Assembly (NCBI GenBank): GCA_022410635.1
Contig: JAJVDF010000015.1
Coordinates: forward strand, 4,399,859-4,463,858
Source of the DNA: Tretioscincus oriximinensis
Taxonomy: Eukaryota > Chordata > Lepidosauria > Squamata > Gymnophthalmidae
Length of the DNA: 64,000 bases
Direction: 5' to 3'
The notes under the pieces were generated by a model. That model saw only the letters and a list, made by a program, of their open reading frames with translations. It made no database searches and was not told where the DNA came from. Every line of letters starts with the position of its first letter. Position 1 is the stretch's first letter. This document shows positions 61,401 through 64,000 of this stretch, one piece after another. The translations under genes and the position numbers were made by a program.

Positions 61401-63173
61401 GTAGCCAATCAATTGTACCTGGGCAGTCTGAAACAGAAGAAATGCAAAAGGCATTTCAGGAATACTTCCTGTTGCTCCATCTTAAAGGCAGTGTCAAGAC
61501 ATCCATCCTAGTTGCTGTTTATGCCCTTGGCTTCCATAGGGCGGTGACCCTCTGGGTGAAAAAAAACTTTCCCTGTATCTGCCCCCACTCTTCTGCCCCT
61601 CAGTTTTAAGGACTGCCCCCCTGGTCCTATTCACCTTATCCATCCCATGCATGATTTTATACACTTCAGTTAGCACTCATAAGAACATAAGAACATAAGA
61701 AGAGCCATACTGGATAAGGCCACAGCCCATCGAGTCCAGCATTCTGTGTCACACAGAGGCCCACCAGATGCACCTGGGCAGTCCGAACAGAGGAAAGCAA
61801 AATATGCTGCTCCTGTTCGTGACTCCCTGCAAATCTCCTCTGCATGATTTTATACACTTCAGTTAGGTCTTAGATGTTCTTTGCAACAGCATCAGGAGCG
61901 ATTACATGAAGCAATGGCAAGTAATCAACAGCTGTTATGGAAAGCTTAGTTAGCAGCGTTGTTGGATTTTCCGTACTAGTGATATATCAGATTTTTGTTA
62001 ACACAACTGGGATTATATTTGGAACACCATAGATATAATAATTGATTATTATTTTTCTGTCATTAAATTTGATAAGGCCACTAATTGAGCCAGTGATACA
62101 AACTTACAAGTCTACTTTTTAGATGTCTCTGAACAGGGCTACTCATACACTTCTGCCCAATGGTACCCAAATTCTGCTCTTTGGTGATGGGAAGCTGGTC
62201 ACTAAAATAGTACTGAGGCACGAGCTTTTGTAGCTAAGTCACTTTCTCCAGATGCTATAAACATCTGCCTAGGGACAAACTTTATATCTGCTACATATAC
62301 AGTTCTTTAGCATCTGAAGGAGACTTGAGTACAAAATCTCATGCTGCCTATTTTTTCTTGTTAGTCACTAATAGGTTGACCAGNCGACCCCTTTGGTTTT
62401 TTTTTTAAAACCTGGTTTTGGGTTGCCTCCCGTTTTTTCCTGAGGAAAAAATTTAAAAAAAACATTCCTCAGCAAAGATCTTTTTTTGAAAAATGTTTTC
62501 CTCAGAAAAAACCATGAAGCACCCCAAAACCGGGTTTTCAACCCCCCCAAAAGGGGTCATCTGGTCAGCCTTGTCACTAAGGGTATTATGAAACACCCCA
62601 CCCACCCCATTAGTACATTAGATTTCACAGACTATGTCTGAAAAAGTAGACTCAGTTTACAAGGGCTCATGCATCCCTTATAAAGGAAAATAGCAAATGG
62701 ATTATCAATTTTGTCCTCCATTTTCCTCCTCTTTGAAGTGGACTGGAAAAGCCACTTTCAGCAAGTAATTTAGCTGTTTTAATTGAGAATGCTTGAAAGC
62801 TAATCTTGTGTGATTGCACCCTTAGTTGTGGTATCTAAACATTACAACATCCTCCCCTCGTACCTTTTTTGAATTATTTATTTACCACTGCGTTAGCAAA
62901 TATGGACTTGCTCCATCACACATAACTCATAACATGGGCTCAAAAACAGGAGTTCCATAAAAAATATTCTGTAGTTCTTTCTGTAATATTTACAACGCAG
63001 TGTTTTCCCCCTCTTCTCTTACCTAACAGATCATTTTCAAAGAGTTGGGCATACCTAAAGGTGGACCTGTTGTATCTGAATTCTTTTCGTGTGTGTTTGA
63101 AGAGATTGTGAAACCAAGCTATGGAATGTTTTCATATTATAATCAGAATTCCTTGATATGGTTTCCTAGCAAG
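22162..63173 (+). CDS. HERC6: HERC6-like E3 ubiquitin/ISG15 ligase, 18 exons, 3' end outside window
   Basis: Small HERC family protein: an N-terminal RCC1-like beta-propeller followed by a C-terminal HECT ligase domain, which passes ubiquitin (ISG15 in some mammals) from an E2 to substrates in the cytosol. Joining the 18 exons listed below gives about 790 codons with no stop and matching phases at every junction. Blade motifs such as [21 protein letters not shown] and [11 protein letters not shown] are visible up to about residue 390. The linker contains [13 protein letters not shown] and KKEWIAHM, both diagnostic of HERC5/6, and the HECT N-lobe begins around residue 680. The start MALYCWG and the sequence [13 protein letters not shown] fit HERC6 (short N-terminus) better than HERC5. 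The HECT C-lobe and active-site cysteine are not in the window. Assignment to HERC6 rather than a common HERC5/6 ancestor copy is inference. Confidence 0.88.
22723..22867. repeat. Foldback MITE, family 2
   Basis: Ends gctgcatccccacatcac... and ...gatgtggggacgcagc are reverse complements; the interior is rich in tattccacaataaagc. A second half-copy extends to 22949. Further copies at 23126-23271 and 34392-34534. Confidence 0.65.
23126..23271. repeat. Foldback MITE, family 2
   Basis: Complete copy from gctgcatccccacatccc to gtgatgtgtgggtgcag, with pairing arms throughout. No clear target duplication. Confidence 0.68.
24276..24548 (-). repeat. CR1/L3-like LINE 3' end
   Basis: Almost base-for-base the same as 857-1110, including the tail aagaacataagaagagcc. 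Coding strand is minus. Confidence 0.75.
24684..25259. mobile_element. hAT-like MITE with 8-bp target duplication
   Basis: Terminal inverted repeats TATGGTTGCCATA (left) and TATGGCAACCCTA (right, reverse complement TAGGGTTGCCATA). Both flanks carry GGCGGCCC (24676-24683 and 25260-25267), the 8-bp duplication expected of hAT elements. The 576-bp interior has no transposase but several hairpins, for example 25117-25181 (aaaatcccgcctttttacat and its complement) and 24921-24950. Confidence 0.85.
25262..25380 (-). repeat. hAT-like terminal fragment
   Basis: Reverse complement begins CAGGGATCCTCAAACTTATT and continues with a gtccgaccctccaatggtct type block, which I recognise as one end of a common amniote hAT family. 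The other end is not seen. Confidence 0.5.
25487..26206 (-). mobile_element. LTR, reverse orientation, solo
   Basis: Reverse copy of the LTR at 48311-49048: tgtggcaacccctacctgag at one end, the gcttttataaagtaag and caagtttattatttac (poly(A) signal) blocks, and agccggctactcgaggcccc. The last 25 bases or so at the LTR 5' end are missing. No internal retroviral genes are attached. Confidence 0.8.
26277..26885 (+). repeat. Possible second LTR family
   Basis: Begins tgtgacactggctg and ends attacaca. It contains aatcaataaaaagcatgg (poly(A) signal) followed by a U5-like ttgtgctgaagatggtctcc. No target duplication found, so the borders are uncertain. Confidence 0.4.
27600..27800 (+). repeat. Possible LTR 3' portion
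   Basis: Has ggtcaataaaagttgaag followed by gttgtacctgaagagtcgtc and ggcaggtgttacgg, the same R-U5 layout as the segment ending at 26885 but with a different sequence. Confidence 0.3.
28658..28811 (+). CDS. HERC6: HERC6-like exon 2
   Basis: RCC1 blade containing [12 protein letters not shown] and [13 protein letters not shown]. The acceptor ...TTGAAAG| is weak in pyrimidines, but entering in phase 1 gives a Glu codon and a good match to HERC6. The donor is CCAAA|GTGAGT, leaving phase 2. Confidence 0.9.
28941..29097. mobile_element. hAT-like foldback MITE with target duplication
   Basis: 157 bp. TIR CAGAGATGTCAAACT pairs with agtttgacatctctg. Flanked on both sides by CTGTAAAG (28933-28940 and 29098-29105). 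Almost the whole element is palindromic. Lies in intron 2. Confidence 0.85.
29106..31254 (+). other. Intron 2 remainder
   Basis: 29106-30300 shows nothing clear. 30310-30500 is an L2-like LINE tail with (ATAA)n. 30530-30720 looks like an antisense LINE 3' UTR. 30866-31077 is the MITE described separately. Confidence 0.5.
30866..31077. mobile_element. hAT-like MITE with target duplication
   Basis: Ends ATAGGCTGACCAGA and tctggtcagcct. The 8-bp duplication ATAATATA is at 30858-30865 and 31078-31085. The interior pairs aaaacccggttttgcagtgcc with its complement near 31010. Same family as 62372-62572. Confidence 0.82.
31255..31331 (+). CDS. HERC6: HERC6-like exon 3
   Basis: Encodes [17 protein letters not shown], the first half of an RCC1 blade and nearly identical to the HERC6 family pattern. 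The acceptor is CTCTTTCAG|G and the donor AAAAG|GTAACT; the exon leaves phase 1. Confidence 0.9.
31994..32248 (+). CDS. HERC6: HERC6-like exon 4, with internal duplication
   Basis: Encodes [19 protein letters not shown], followed by [19 protein letters not shown] and [12 protein letters not shown], that is one and a half RCC1 blades. A 30-bp unit occurs twice in tandem (32029-32058 and 32059-32088), adding ten residues in the blade loop compared with mammalian HERC6. The donor is TTAG|GTAAGG, phase 1. Confidence 0.9.
32640..33095 (+). repeat. Pyrimidine-rich low-complexity tract
   Basis: About 450 bp of C/T-rich sequence in intron 4. The long open frames here (Ser, Leu, Phe, Pro) are a by-product of the composition. 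Confidence 0.8.
33463..33557 (+). CDS. HERC6: HERC6-like exon 5
   Basis: Encodes [20 protein letters not shown], followed by AVLTK, matching the HERC6 blade sequence. The acceptor is TTTTACAG| and the donor CTAAG|GTACAC, leaving phase 0. One N lies at a wobble position and does not break the frame. Confidence 0.9.
34017..34144 (+). CDS. HERC6: HERC6-like exon 6
   Basis: RCC1 blade containing [16 protein letters not shown] and ISHLACG. The acceptor is TGCTTTGCAG|G and the donor GGAAA|GTAAGT, phase 2. The TEKTGP and EGIDG segments align with HERC6. Confidence 0.92.
34392..34534. repeat. Foldback MITE, family 2
   Basis: Left end ctacatccacacatcactta pairs with taagtgatgtgtggatgcag. Lies in intron 6. 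Confidence 0.68.
34535..35619 (+). other. Intron 6 remainder
   Basis: AT-rich, with nothing recognisable beyond a short ggcaacctggactagctcct block also present near 38470. Confidence 0.45.
35620..35762 (+). CDS. HERC6: HERC6-like exon 7
   Basis: Encodes [19 protein letters not shown], the last regular RCC1 blade, then a variable acidic and serine-rich stretch ([12 protein letters not shown]). The acceptor is TTCTCTCAAAAG| and the donor AAAG|GTGAAG, phase 1. One N falls within a lysine or asparagine codon. Confidence 0.87.
35763..36648 (+). other. Intron 7
   Basis: 36210-36370 is T-rich then tacatgcttcccctcccaca, resembling an antisense LINE 3' UTR; the rest is unclassified. Confidence 0.4.
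36649..36722 (+). CDS. HERC6: HERC6-like exon 8
   Basis: Encodes [18 protein letters not shown], matching the HERC6 segment that closes the propeller. The acceptor is TTTCTGCAG| and the donor ACAG|GTAAAA; the exon leaves phase 0. Confidence 0.9.
36723..37429 (+). other. Intron 8
   Basis: Contains an L2-like tail at about 37264-37335 (gattggccgccctaagaact, then (ATAA)n). Otherwise nothing is seen. Confidence 0.5.
37430..37551 (+). CDS. HERC6: HERC6-like exon 9 (linker)
   Basis: Encodes the linker segment [20 protein letters not shown], similar in layout to the HERC6 linker after the propeller. The acceptor is TTTTTCAAG|G. The donor GAAAG|GTTGTA is weak, but it is required to keep phase 2 into exon 10. 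Confidence 0.78.
37618..37775. repeat. Inverted-duplicate repeat related to 18655
   Basis: Arms of about 70 bp, 37618-37687 and 37706-37775, carry the same ggggctagcagcactttgag sequence facing each other around a short spacer. Here the remainder of the unit (actaacacggctatttctct) follows on the right, whereas at 18655 it precedes on the left. Confidence 0.82.
38332..38490 (+). repeat. One-sided MITE fragment
   Basis: Starts ggctgaccagatgacccctt like the MITEs at 30866 and 62372, but has no matching right end. Followed by the block shared with 34680 (ggctctggcaaccagggtca). Confidence 0.5.
38491..39658 (+). other. Intron 9, distal part
   Basis: AT-rich. A (TTG/TTA)n microsatellite lies at about 39483-39525. 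No coding signal. Confidence 0.5.
39659..39718 (+). CDS. HERC6: HERC6-like exon 10
   Basis: Encodes [20 protein letters not shown], a HERC5/HERC6 hallmark. A long T-rich tract ending in TTTGCAG precedes it. The donor CCAGT|GTAAGT leaves phase 2. Confidence 0.9.
39803..39890 (+). CDS. HERC6: HERC6-like exon 11
   Basis: Encodes [18 protein letters not shown], then IAHM, matching the conserved linker helix of HERC5/6. The acceptor is GTCTGCAG| and the donor ACATG|GTAAGG, phase 0. One N affects a single acidic residue. Confidence 0.9.
40255..40622 (-). repeat. LINE fragments abutting exon 12
   Basis: 40255-40395 is an L2-like tail in the plus sense. 40398-40622 is an antisense CR1/L3-like ORF2 C-terminus, whose minus frame reads [20 protein letters not shown]. 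It stops about 45 bp before exon 12. Confidence 0.7.
40669..40861 (+). CDS. HERC6: HERC6-like exon 12
   Basis: Encodes 64 codons including [15 protein letters not shown] and [13 protein letters not shown], aligned over its length to HERC6. The acceptor TTGGCTTCAG| lies directly after an antisense CR1/L3-like LINE fragment (to about 40622). The donor is CTAG|GTAGGT, phase 1. Confidence 0.9.
40946..41107. repeat. Foldback repeat, family 1
   Basis: Left ggccctttccccactgagcc, with a diverged right arm ending ccttgtagacaggatcc. TTT on both sides, as at 17182. Confidence 0.6.
41990..42540 (+). pseudogene. LINE ORF2 C-terminal remnant (L2/CR1 type)
   Basis: Broken frames resemble the end of a LINE ORF2 (tccttatacctcttcgttgg, coding for an I-LRWLP-like motif, and tcagggcctttctcagtctt). 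Heavily decayed, in intron 12. Confidence 0.4.
42544..42624. repeat. Tc1-like mini-remnant
   Basis: Ends tgctgctcaaaacaataaag and ttaagtattttgagcagta with an inner cagtgtaacactaagtgttc. Same family as 18921-18979, slightly longer. Confidence 0.68.
42825..42950 (+). repeat. tRNA-derived SINE, 3' part
   Basis: Carries gtaagccactttgagtccct and gagtataaaaaccca, the 3' portion of the SINE family at 9921, without the tRNA head. Confidence 0.55.
43234..43385 (+). CDS. HERC6: HERC6-like exon 13
   Basis: Encodes [20 protein letters not shown], then [10 protein letters not shown], matching the HERC6 helical linker. The acceptor is TTTTTTTCCAG| and the donor TATGAG|GTATCT, phase 0. Confidence 0.92.
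43468..43563 (+). CDS. HERC6: HERC6-like exon 14
   Basis: 32 codons, phase 0 at both ends: [19 protein letters not shown] and then PIEDLCRWK. It follows exon 13 after only 82 bases of intron. The donor AAG|GTATGG opens a 7.5-kb intron holding the DIRS element. Confidence 0.9.
43750..44101 (-). pseudogene. L2-like LINE RT fragment, left of DIRS
   Basis: Minus frame contains [17 protein letters not shown] and [12 protein letters not shown], the conserved L2 reverse transcriptase boxes. An inverted, near-identical copy of its upstream half lies at 50599-50763 on the other side of the DIRS element. Confidence 0.75.
44102..44230 (+). repeat. Left inverted terminal repeat of DIRS
   Basis: Runs from ccctggatctaggaggtaag to gaggcggtcctatccccagt. 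Reverse complement of about 50470-50598 with a few mismatches. Confidence 0.88.
44525..46386 (+). pseudogene. DIRS gag-like region
   Basis: A lysine-rich first part in shifted frames (44887-45180), then a long frame, 45448-46386, with [20 protein letters not shown] and the [20 protein letters not shown] block. These motifs recur in the second DIRS copy at 56395-56835. Presumed structural or nucleic-acid-binding protein. Broken by frameshifts. Confidence 0.75.
46532..47086 (+). pseudogene. DIRS reverse transcriptase
   Basis: Frame of about 184 codons containing [32 protein letters not shown] and the catalytic [11 protein letters not shown] (YxDD box). It ends at a frameshift near 47086 before the RNase H frame. 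Typical of DIRS/Ngaro reverse transcriptases. Confidence 0.88.
47220..48164 (+). pseudogene. DIRS RNase H and methyltransferase-like region
   Basis: RNase H acidic residues are all present: [37 protein letters not shown] and VTADTLSRQ. After it come [25 protein letters not shown] and [14 protein letters not shown], the block often called the DIRS methyltransferase domain. The frame ends at 48164; the recombinase start follows in another frame. Confidence 0.85.
48200..49900 (+). pseudogene. DIRS tyrosine recombinase, split by LTR
   Basis: N-terminal part before the LTR (48200-48310) and the remainder from 49049. The first catalytic Arg box is [10 protein letters not shown]. The second box, usually HSTR, reads [12 protein letters not shown], so its Arg is lost. 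The last box with the catalytic Tyr (FIRHYKLEF, Tyr codon 49885-49887) is in another frame. It catalyses integration of the circular DNA copy in active elements; this copy is dead. Confidence 0.82.
48311..49048 (+). mobile_element. Solo LTR inserted in the DIRS recombinase
   Basis: 738 bp, from TGTGGCGTCC to GGTCGCCACA, with TG/CA ends and inverted TGTGGCG/CGCCACA. A perfect 5-bp duplication TGGCC flanks it (48306-48310 and 49049-49053). Inside are gataaaagggaagctg (TATA-like) near 48484 and taataaact (poly(A) signal) near 48789. The size of the duplication fits an endogenous retrovirus or gypsy-type element. No internal genes remain. Confidence 0.92.
50012..50117 (+). repeat. DIRS internal complementary region
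   Basis: Contains tcacttacctcctagatcc and, 40 bases later, ggatctaggaggtaagtga, the two terminal-repeat edges joined head to head. This is the circular-junction template region of DIRS elements. Confidence 0.75.
50470..50763. repeat. Right DIRS terminal repeat plus inverted L2 piece
   Basis: 50470-50598 is the DIRS right terminal repeat. 50599-50763 is an L2 segment (ctgttttatgtctatatgaa), inverted relative to the same segment at 43935-44101. It then joins directly to an L2 3' tail, gcgggatacaagtac(aaataa)n. Confidence 0.8.
50800..51000 (-). pseudogene. L2-like LINE RT fragment, right of DIRS
   Basis: The minus strand reads [20 protein letters not shown], an upstream RT block of L2. It has the same orientation as 43750-44101, so both may be parts of the L2 copy in which the DIRS landed. 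Confidence 0.65.
51071..51175 (+). CDS. Candidate cassette exon 15 of HERC6-like gene
   Basis: 35 codons, phase 0 at both ends, beginning [16 protein letters not shown] and ending PRAFKTE. The acceptor TTGATTTTCTAG| and donor CTGAA|GTAAGT are both good, and the frame joins exons 14 and 16 cleanly. The peptide has no counterpart that I recall in mammalian HERC5 or HERC6, where the flanking exons would be contiguous. It could be a lineage-specific constitutive exon, an alternative exon, or a chance open block beside L2 sequence. Confidence 0.6.
51671..51970 (-). repeat. tRNA-derived SINE
   Basis: Antisense copy with (gaa)n at its left, tttcaaagggactcaaagtg, and the tRNA-like head at the right (minus strand: atggctcagtcact). 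Confidence 0.66.
52701..52808 (+). CDS. HERC6: HERC6-like exon 16 (entry to HECT)
   Basis: 36 codons with [20 protein letters not shown], matching the conserved FPFIFN...KIKLL motif just before the HECT domain of small HERCs. The acceptor is TGTCTTTCAAG| and the donor AAGT|GTAAGA, phase 0. An alternative donor two bases upstream would break the frame. Confidence 0.87.
53130..53460. repeat. Decayed foldback sequences
   Basis: 53276-53362 pairs tccttaggaactgggttgaa with its complement ttcaatccagttcttcagga. Otherwise unclassified. Confidence 0.45.
53893..54010. repeat. Internal complementary region of DIRS copy A
   Basis: Carries catgataatggggtgttcc and ctctggatctaggaggcat next to a reversed gacttanctactagatcct, equivalent to 50012-50117. 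A second such junction-like sequence lies at 53474-53540. Confidence 0.65.
54722..59150 (+). mobile_element. DIRS copy B, plus strand, inserted into copy A, 3' truncated
   Basis: Left terminal repeat 54722-54862 (ttccctggatctaggaagta... to ...attcccagtccttctgttgc). Broken gag frames at 55242-56835 include [17 protein letters not shown] at 57608-57898 has [13 protein letters not shown], and RNase H from 58023 has [16 protein letters not shown] and [16 protein letters not shown]. The recombinase start at 58906-59145 ([23 protein letters not shown]) stops abruptly where copy A resumes. Recombinase end, internal region and right terminal repeat are absent. Confidence 0.82.
60140..60372. repeat. 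Foldback MITE in intron 16
   Basis: Left ggattaactaggtgaaaaac pairs with tttttatcatctagttaatcc; the arms continue through gaaattaatcctcttaag. No target duplication recognised. Confidence 0.6.
60430..60570 (+). repeat. Decayed repeat ending at exon 17
   Basis: gcgtctgaagatgtaaacgt, gaaagtgctacaaatctcct and ctaagactaccac resemble the repeat unit seen at 18618 and 37618. Its end runs into the polypyrimidine and acceptor region of exon 17. Confidence 0.5.
60574..60696 (+). CDS. HERC6: HERC6-like exon 17 (HECT N-lobe start)
   Basis: 41 codons including [20 protein letters not shown], aligned to the RF-L-VRRS-LV-DAL helix of HECT domains. The acceptor ACACAAG| is poor and lies right after a decayed interspersed repeat. 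The donor is CTTACG|GTAAGT, phase 0. Compared with HERC5/6, about 16 residues seem to be missing between exons 16 and 17. Confidence 0.82.
61335..61890 (-). repeat. CR1/L3-like LINE interrupted by a second copy
   Basis: Outer copy 61335-61673 and its continuation from 61867 encode, on the minus strand, [20 protein letters not shown], the ORF2 C-terminus. It is split by the insertion at 61674-61840. Confidence 0.75.
61674..61840 (-). mobile_element. Nested CR1/L3-like insertion with 26-bp target duplication
   Basis: A 5'-truncated element end with tail aagaacataagaacataag. It is flanked by identical 26-bp copies beginning tgcatgatttta and ending cttcagttag, at 61648-61673 and 61841-61866. Shows target-primed insertion of one family member into another. 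Confidence 0.9.
62372..62572. mobile_element. hAT-like MITE with target duplication
   Basis: Ends TAGGTTGACCAG and ctggtcagcctt. The 8-bp duplication GTCACTAA is at 62364-62371 and 62573-62580. Interior hairpin with aaaaccgggttttcaaccc. Same family as 30866-31077. Confidence 0.85.
63030..63173 (+). CDS. HERC6: HERC6-like exon 18 (HECT N-lobe)
   Basis: 48 codons: [38 protein letters not shown]. These match the HECT GGV-EFF, YGMF and L-WF motifs. The acceptor is ACCTAACAG| and the donor AGCAAG|GTAAGT. It is the last exon in view; the rest of HECT lies to the right. Confidence 0.92.
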
Positions 63174-64000
63174 GTAAGTGTNGTTGCTACAGACATATTT
63201 CAAACCAGACACAGCTCGACAGTTAGCAAGGGCATAAATACTGTAAAAGTGGCAGCAAAGCAGGGTGCATGACCAAAAGCAAATGGATCCATGCATGATC
63301 AGGACTTCTGATTCTGGGTTGGATTCATAACTCTTGATTGCACACGAACACCCAATAGCTGATCCATAGGCGTTTCTACAGCGGGGCAGTCGGGGCAGTG
63401 ACCCGGGGCCCCAGGTTCCCCACTGTTACCCCCTCCCCCCCATGAAGTAGGCCCTCCCATCTGCCCTGGTTTCTAATGTTTGTTTTAAACTCTTCAAAAG
63501 NAACTCCCAAACTTTTCGTCCCTGATGCTCTAATTACTGCTTCAAGGGTGTGCAGCATGGTAATTATTATTTATTTATTTATTTATACTTATACCCTGCC
63601 CTATACCCGAAGGTCTCAGAAAGTGTCAGAAACCAAGTGCTGTGCTAAAGAGCTTAAAATGAACGGTAGGAGCCAGAACATCAGGGGGTCCTGGCAGGAC
63701 GGGGCCCCTTTTATTAACTGCCCTGGGCCCCCGGAGATGCTAGCTTTGCCAGTGAGCTGGTCTTAGGTGGCATGCCATCTCCAACTATCAATGCCATTTA
63801 TAGCCATTTCTAATCTGACGCCTTTATGGTCCAATTCCTTTATGAAACCAATCAAGCTAGTATATTTCATGACAGTAAACTGTAAAGTTTAGTTAGGCTT
63901 GTGTAGGTAGCAAAATGATGCATTCTGAGGAAGGAGAGGCACATGGCAGTTGAGAAGATATAAAGCCATCTTCTTGAGCTGGATTGGTCTTGGTTCAATA
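63174..64000 (+). other. Intron 18 (start)
   Basis: 63360-63760 contains a ggggcagtgacccggggccc type repeat interrupted by an antisense L2-like tail (63560-63625, tttatacttataccctgccc). Nothing else recognised up to the window edge. Confidence 0.45.

Larger units (their letters stand above)
60697..63029 (+). other. Intron 17
   Basis: Contains an open block at 60805-61014 behind a good acceptor (see rejected items), AT-rich DNA at 61020-61260, LINE fragments at 61320-61900 and a MITE at 62372. The rest is unclassified. Confidence 0.55.

Noticed and set aside
22162..63173. Identification as HERC3, HERC4 or HERC5
   Set aside because: The N-terminus starts directly with a CWG blade as in HERC6, whereas HERC5 has a long extra N-terminal part. 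Linker motifs ([22 protein letters not shown]) differ from HERC3/4.

Overview
The window is vertebrate genomic DNA, most likely from a squamate reptile. It is AT-rich and intron-containing. It is crowded with CR1, CR1/L3-like and L2 LINE fragments, tRNA-derived SINEs, foldback and hAT-like MITEs, Tc1-like remnants, solo LTRs and DIRS tyrosine-recombinase retrotransposons, a mixture typical of squamates. Scattered single N bases point to a draft assembly. There is no bacterial-type operon and no CRISPR array.

One host gene is visible: a HERC6-like (small HERC) ubiquitin ligase on the + strand. It starts in a GC-rich promoter near 22.0 kb and runs off the right edge. Eighteen exons can be placed from 22162 to 63173. 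All have GT/AG borders and agreeing phases, and together they give about 790 uninterrupted codons: RCC1-type propeller blades (exons 1-8), a linker (9-16), and the first part of the HECT domain (16-18). The HECT C-lobe with its catalytic cysteine lies beyond the window.

Layout. 1-21.4 kb is intergenic and made largely of repeat fragments, with no exon recognised. 21.4-22.5 kb holds a long GA-rich microsatellite, two near-ISRE motifs and the promoter with exon 1. Intron 1 carries a 576-bp hAT-like MITE with its 8-bp target duplication and a reverse LTR. Introns 2-13 hold smaller MITEs and LINE tails. Intron 14 (43.6-51.1 kb) contains an almost complete, decayed DIRS element. It has inverted terminal repeats, gag-like, RT, RNase H, methyltransferase-like and tyrosine recombinase regions, and is itself interrupted by a 738-bp solo LTR. 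Intron 16 (52.8-60.6 kb) holds two further DIRS copies nested in opposite orientation.

The points of most interest are three. First, local changes in the HERC6-like protein: a duplicated 10-codon unit in a blade, a phase-0 cassette exon not matched in mammalian HERC5/6, and an apparent short gap at the start of HECT next to a repeat. Second, the interferon-type promoter motifs. Third, the DIRS element whose inverted ends extend into inverted copies of an L2 flank. No wholly new functional system was found.
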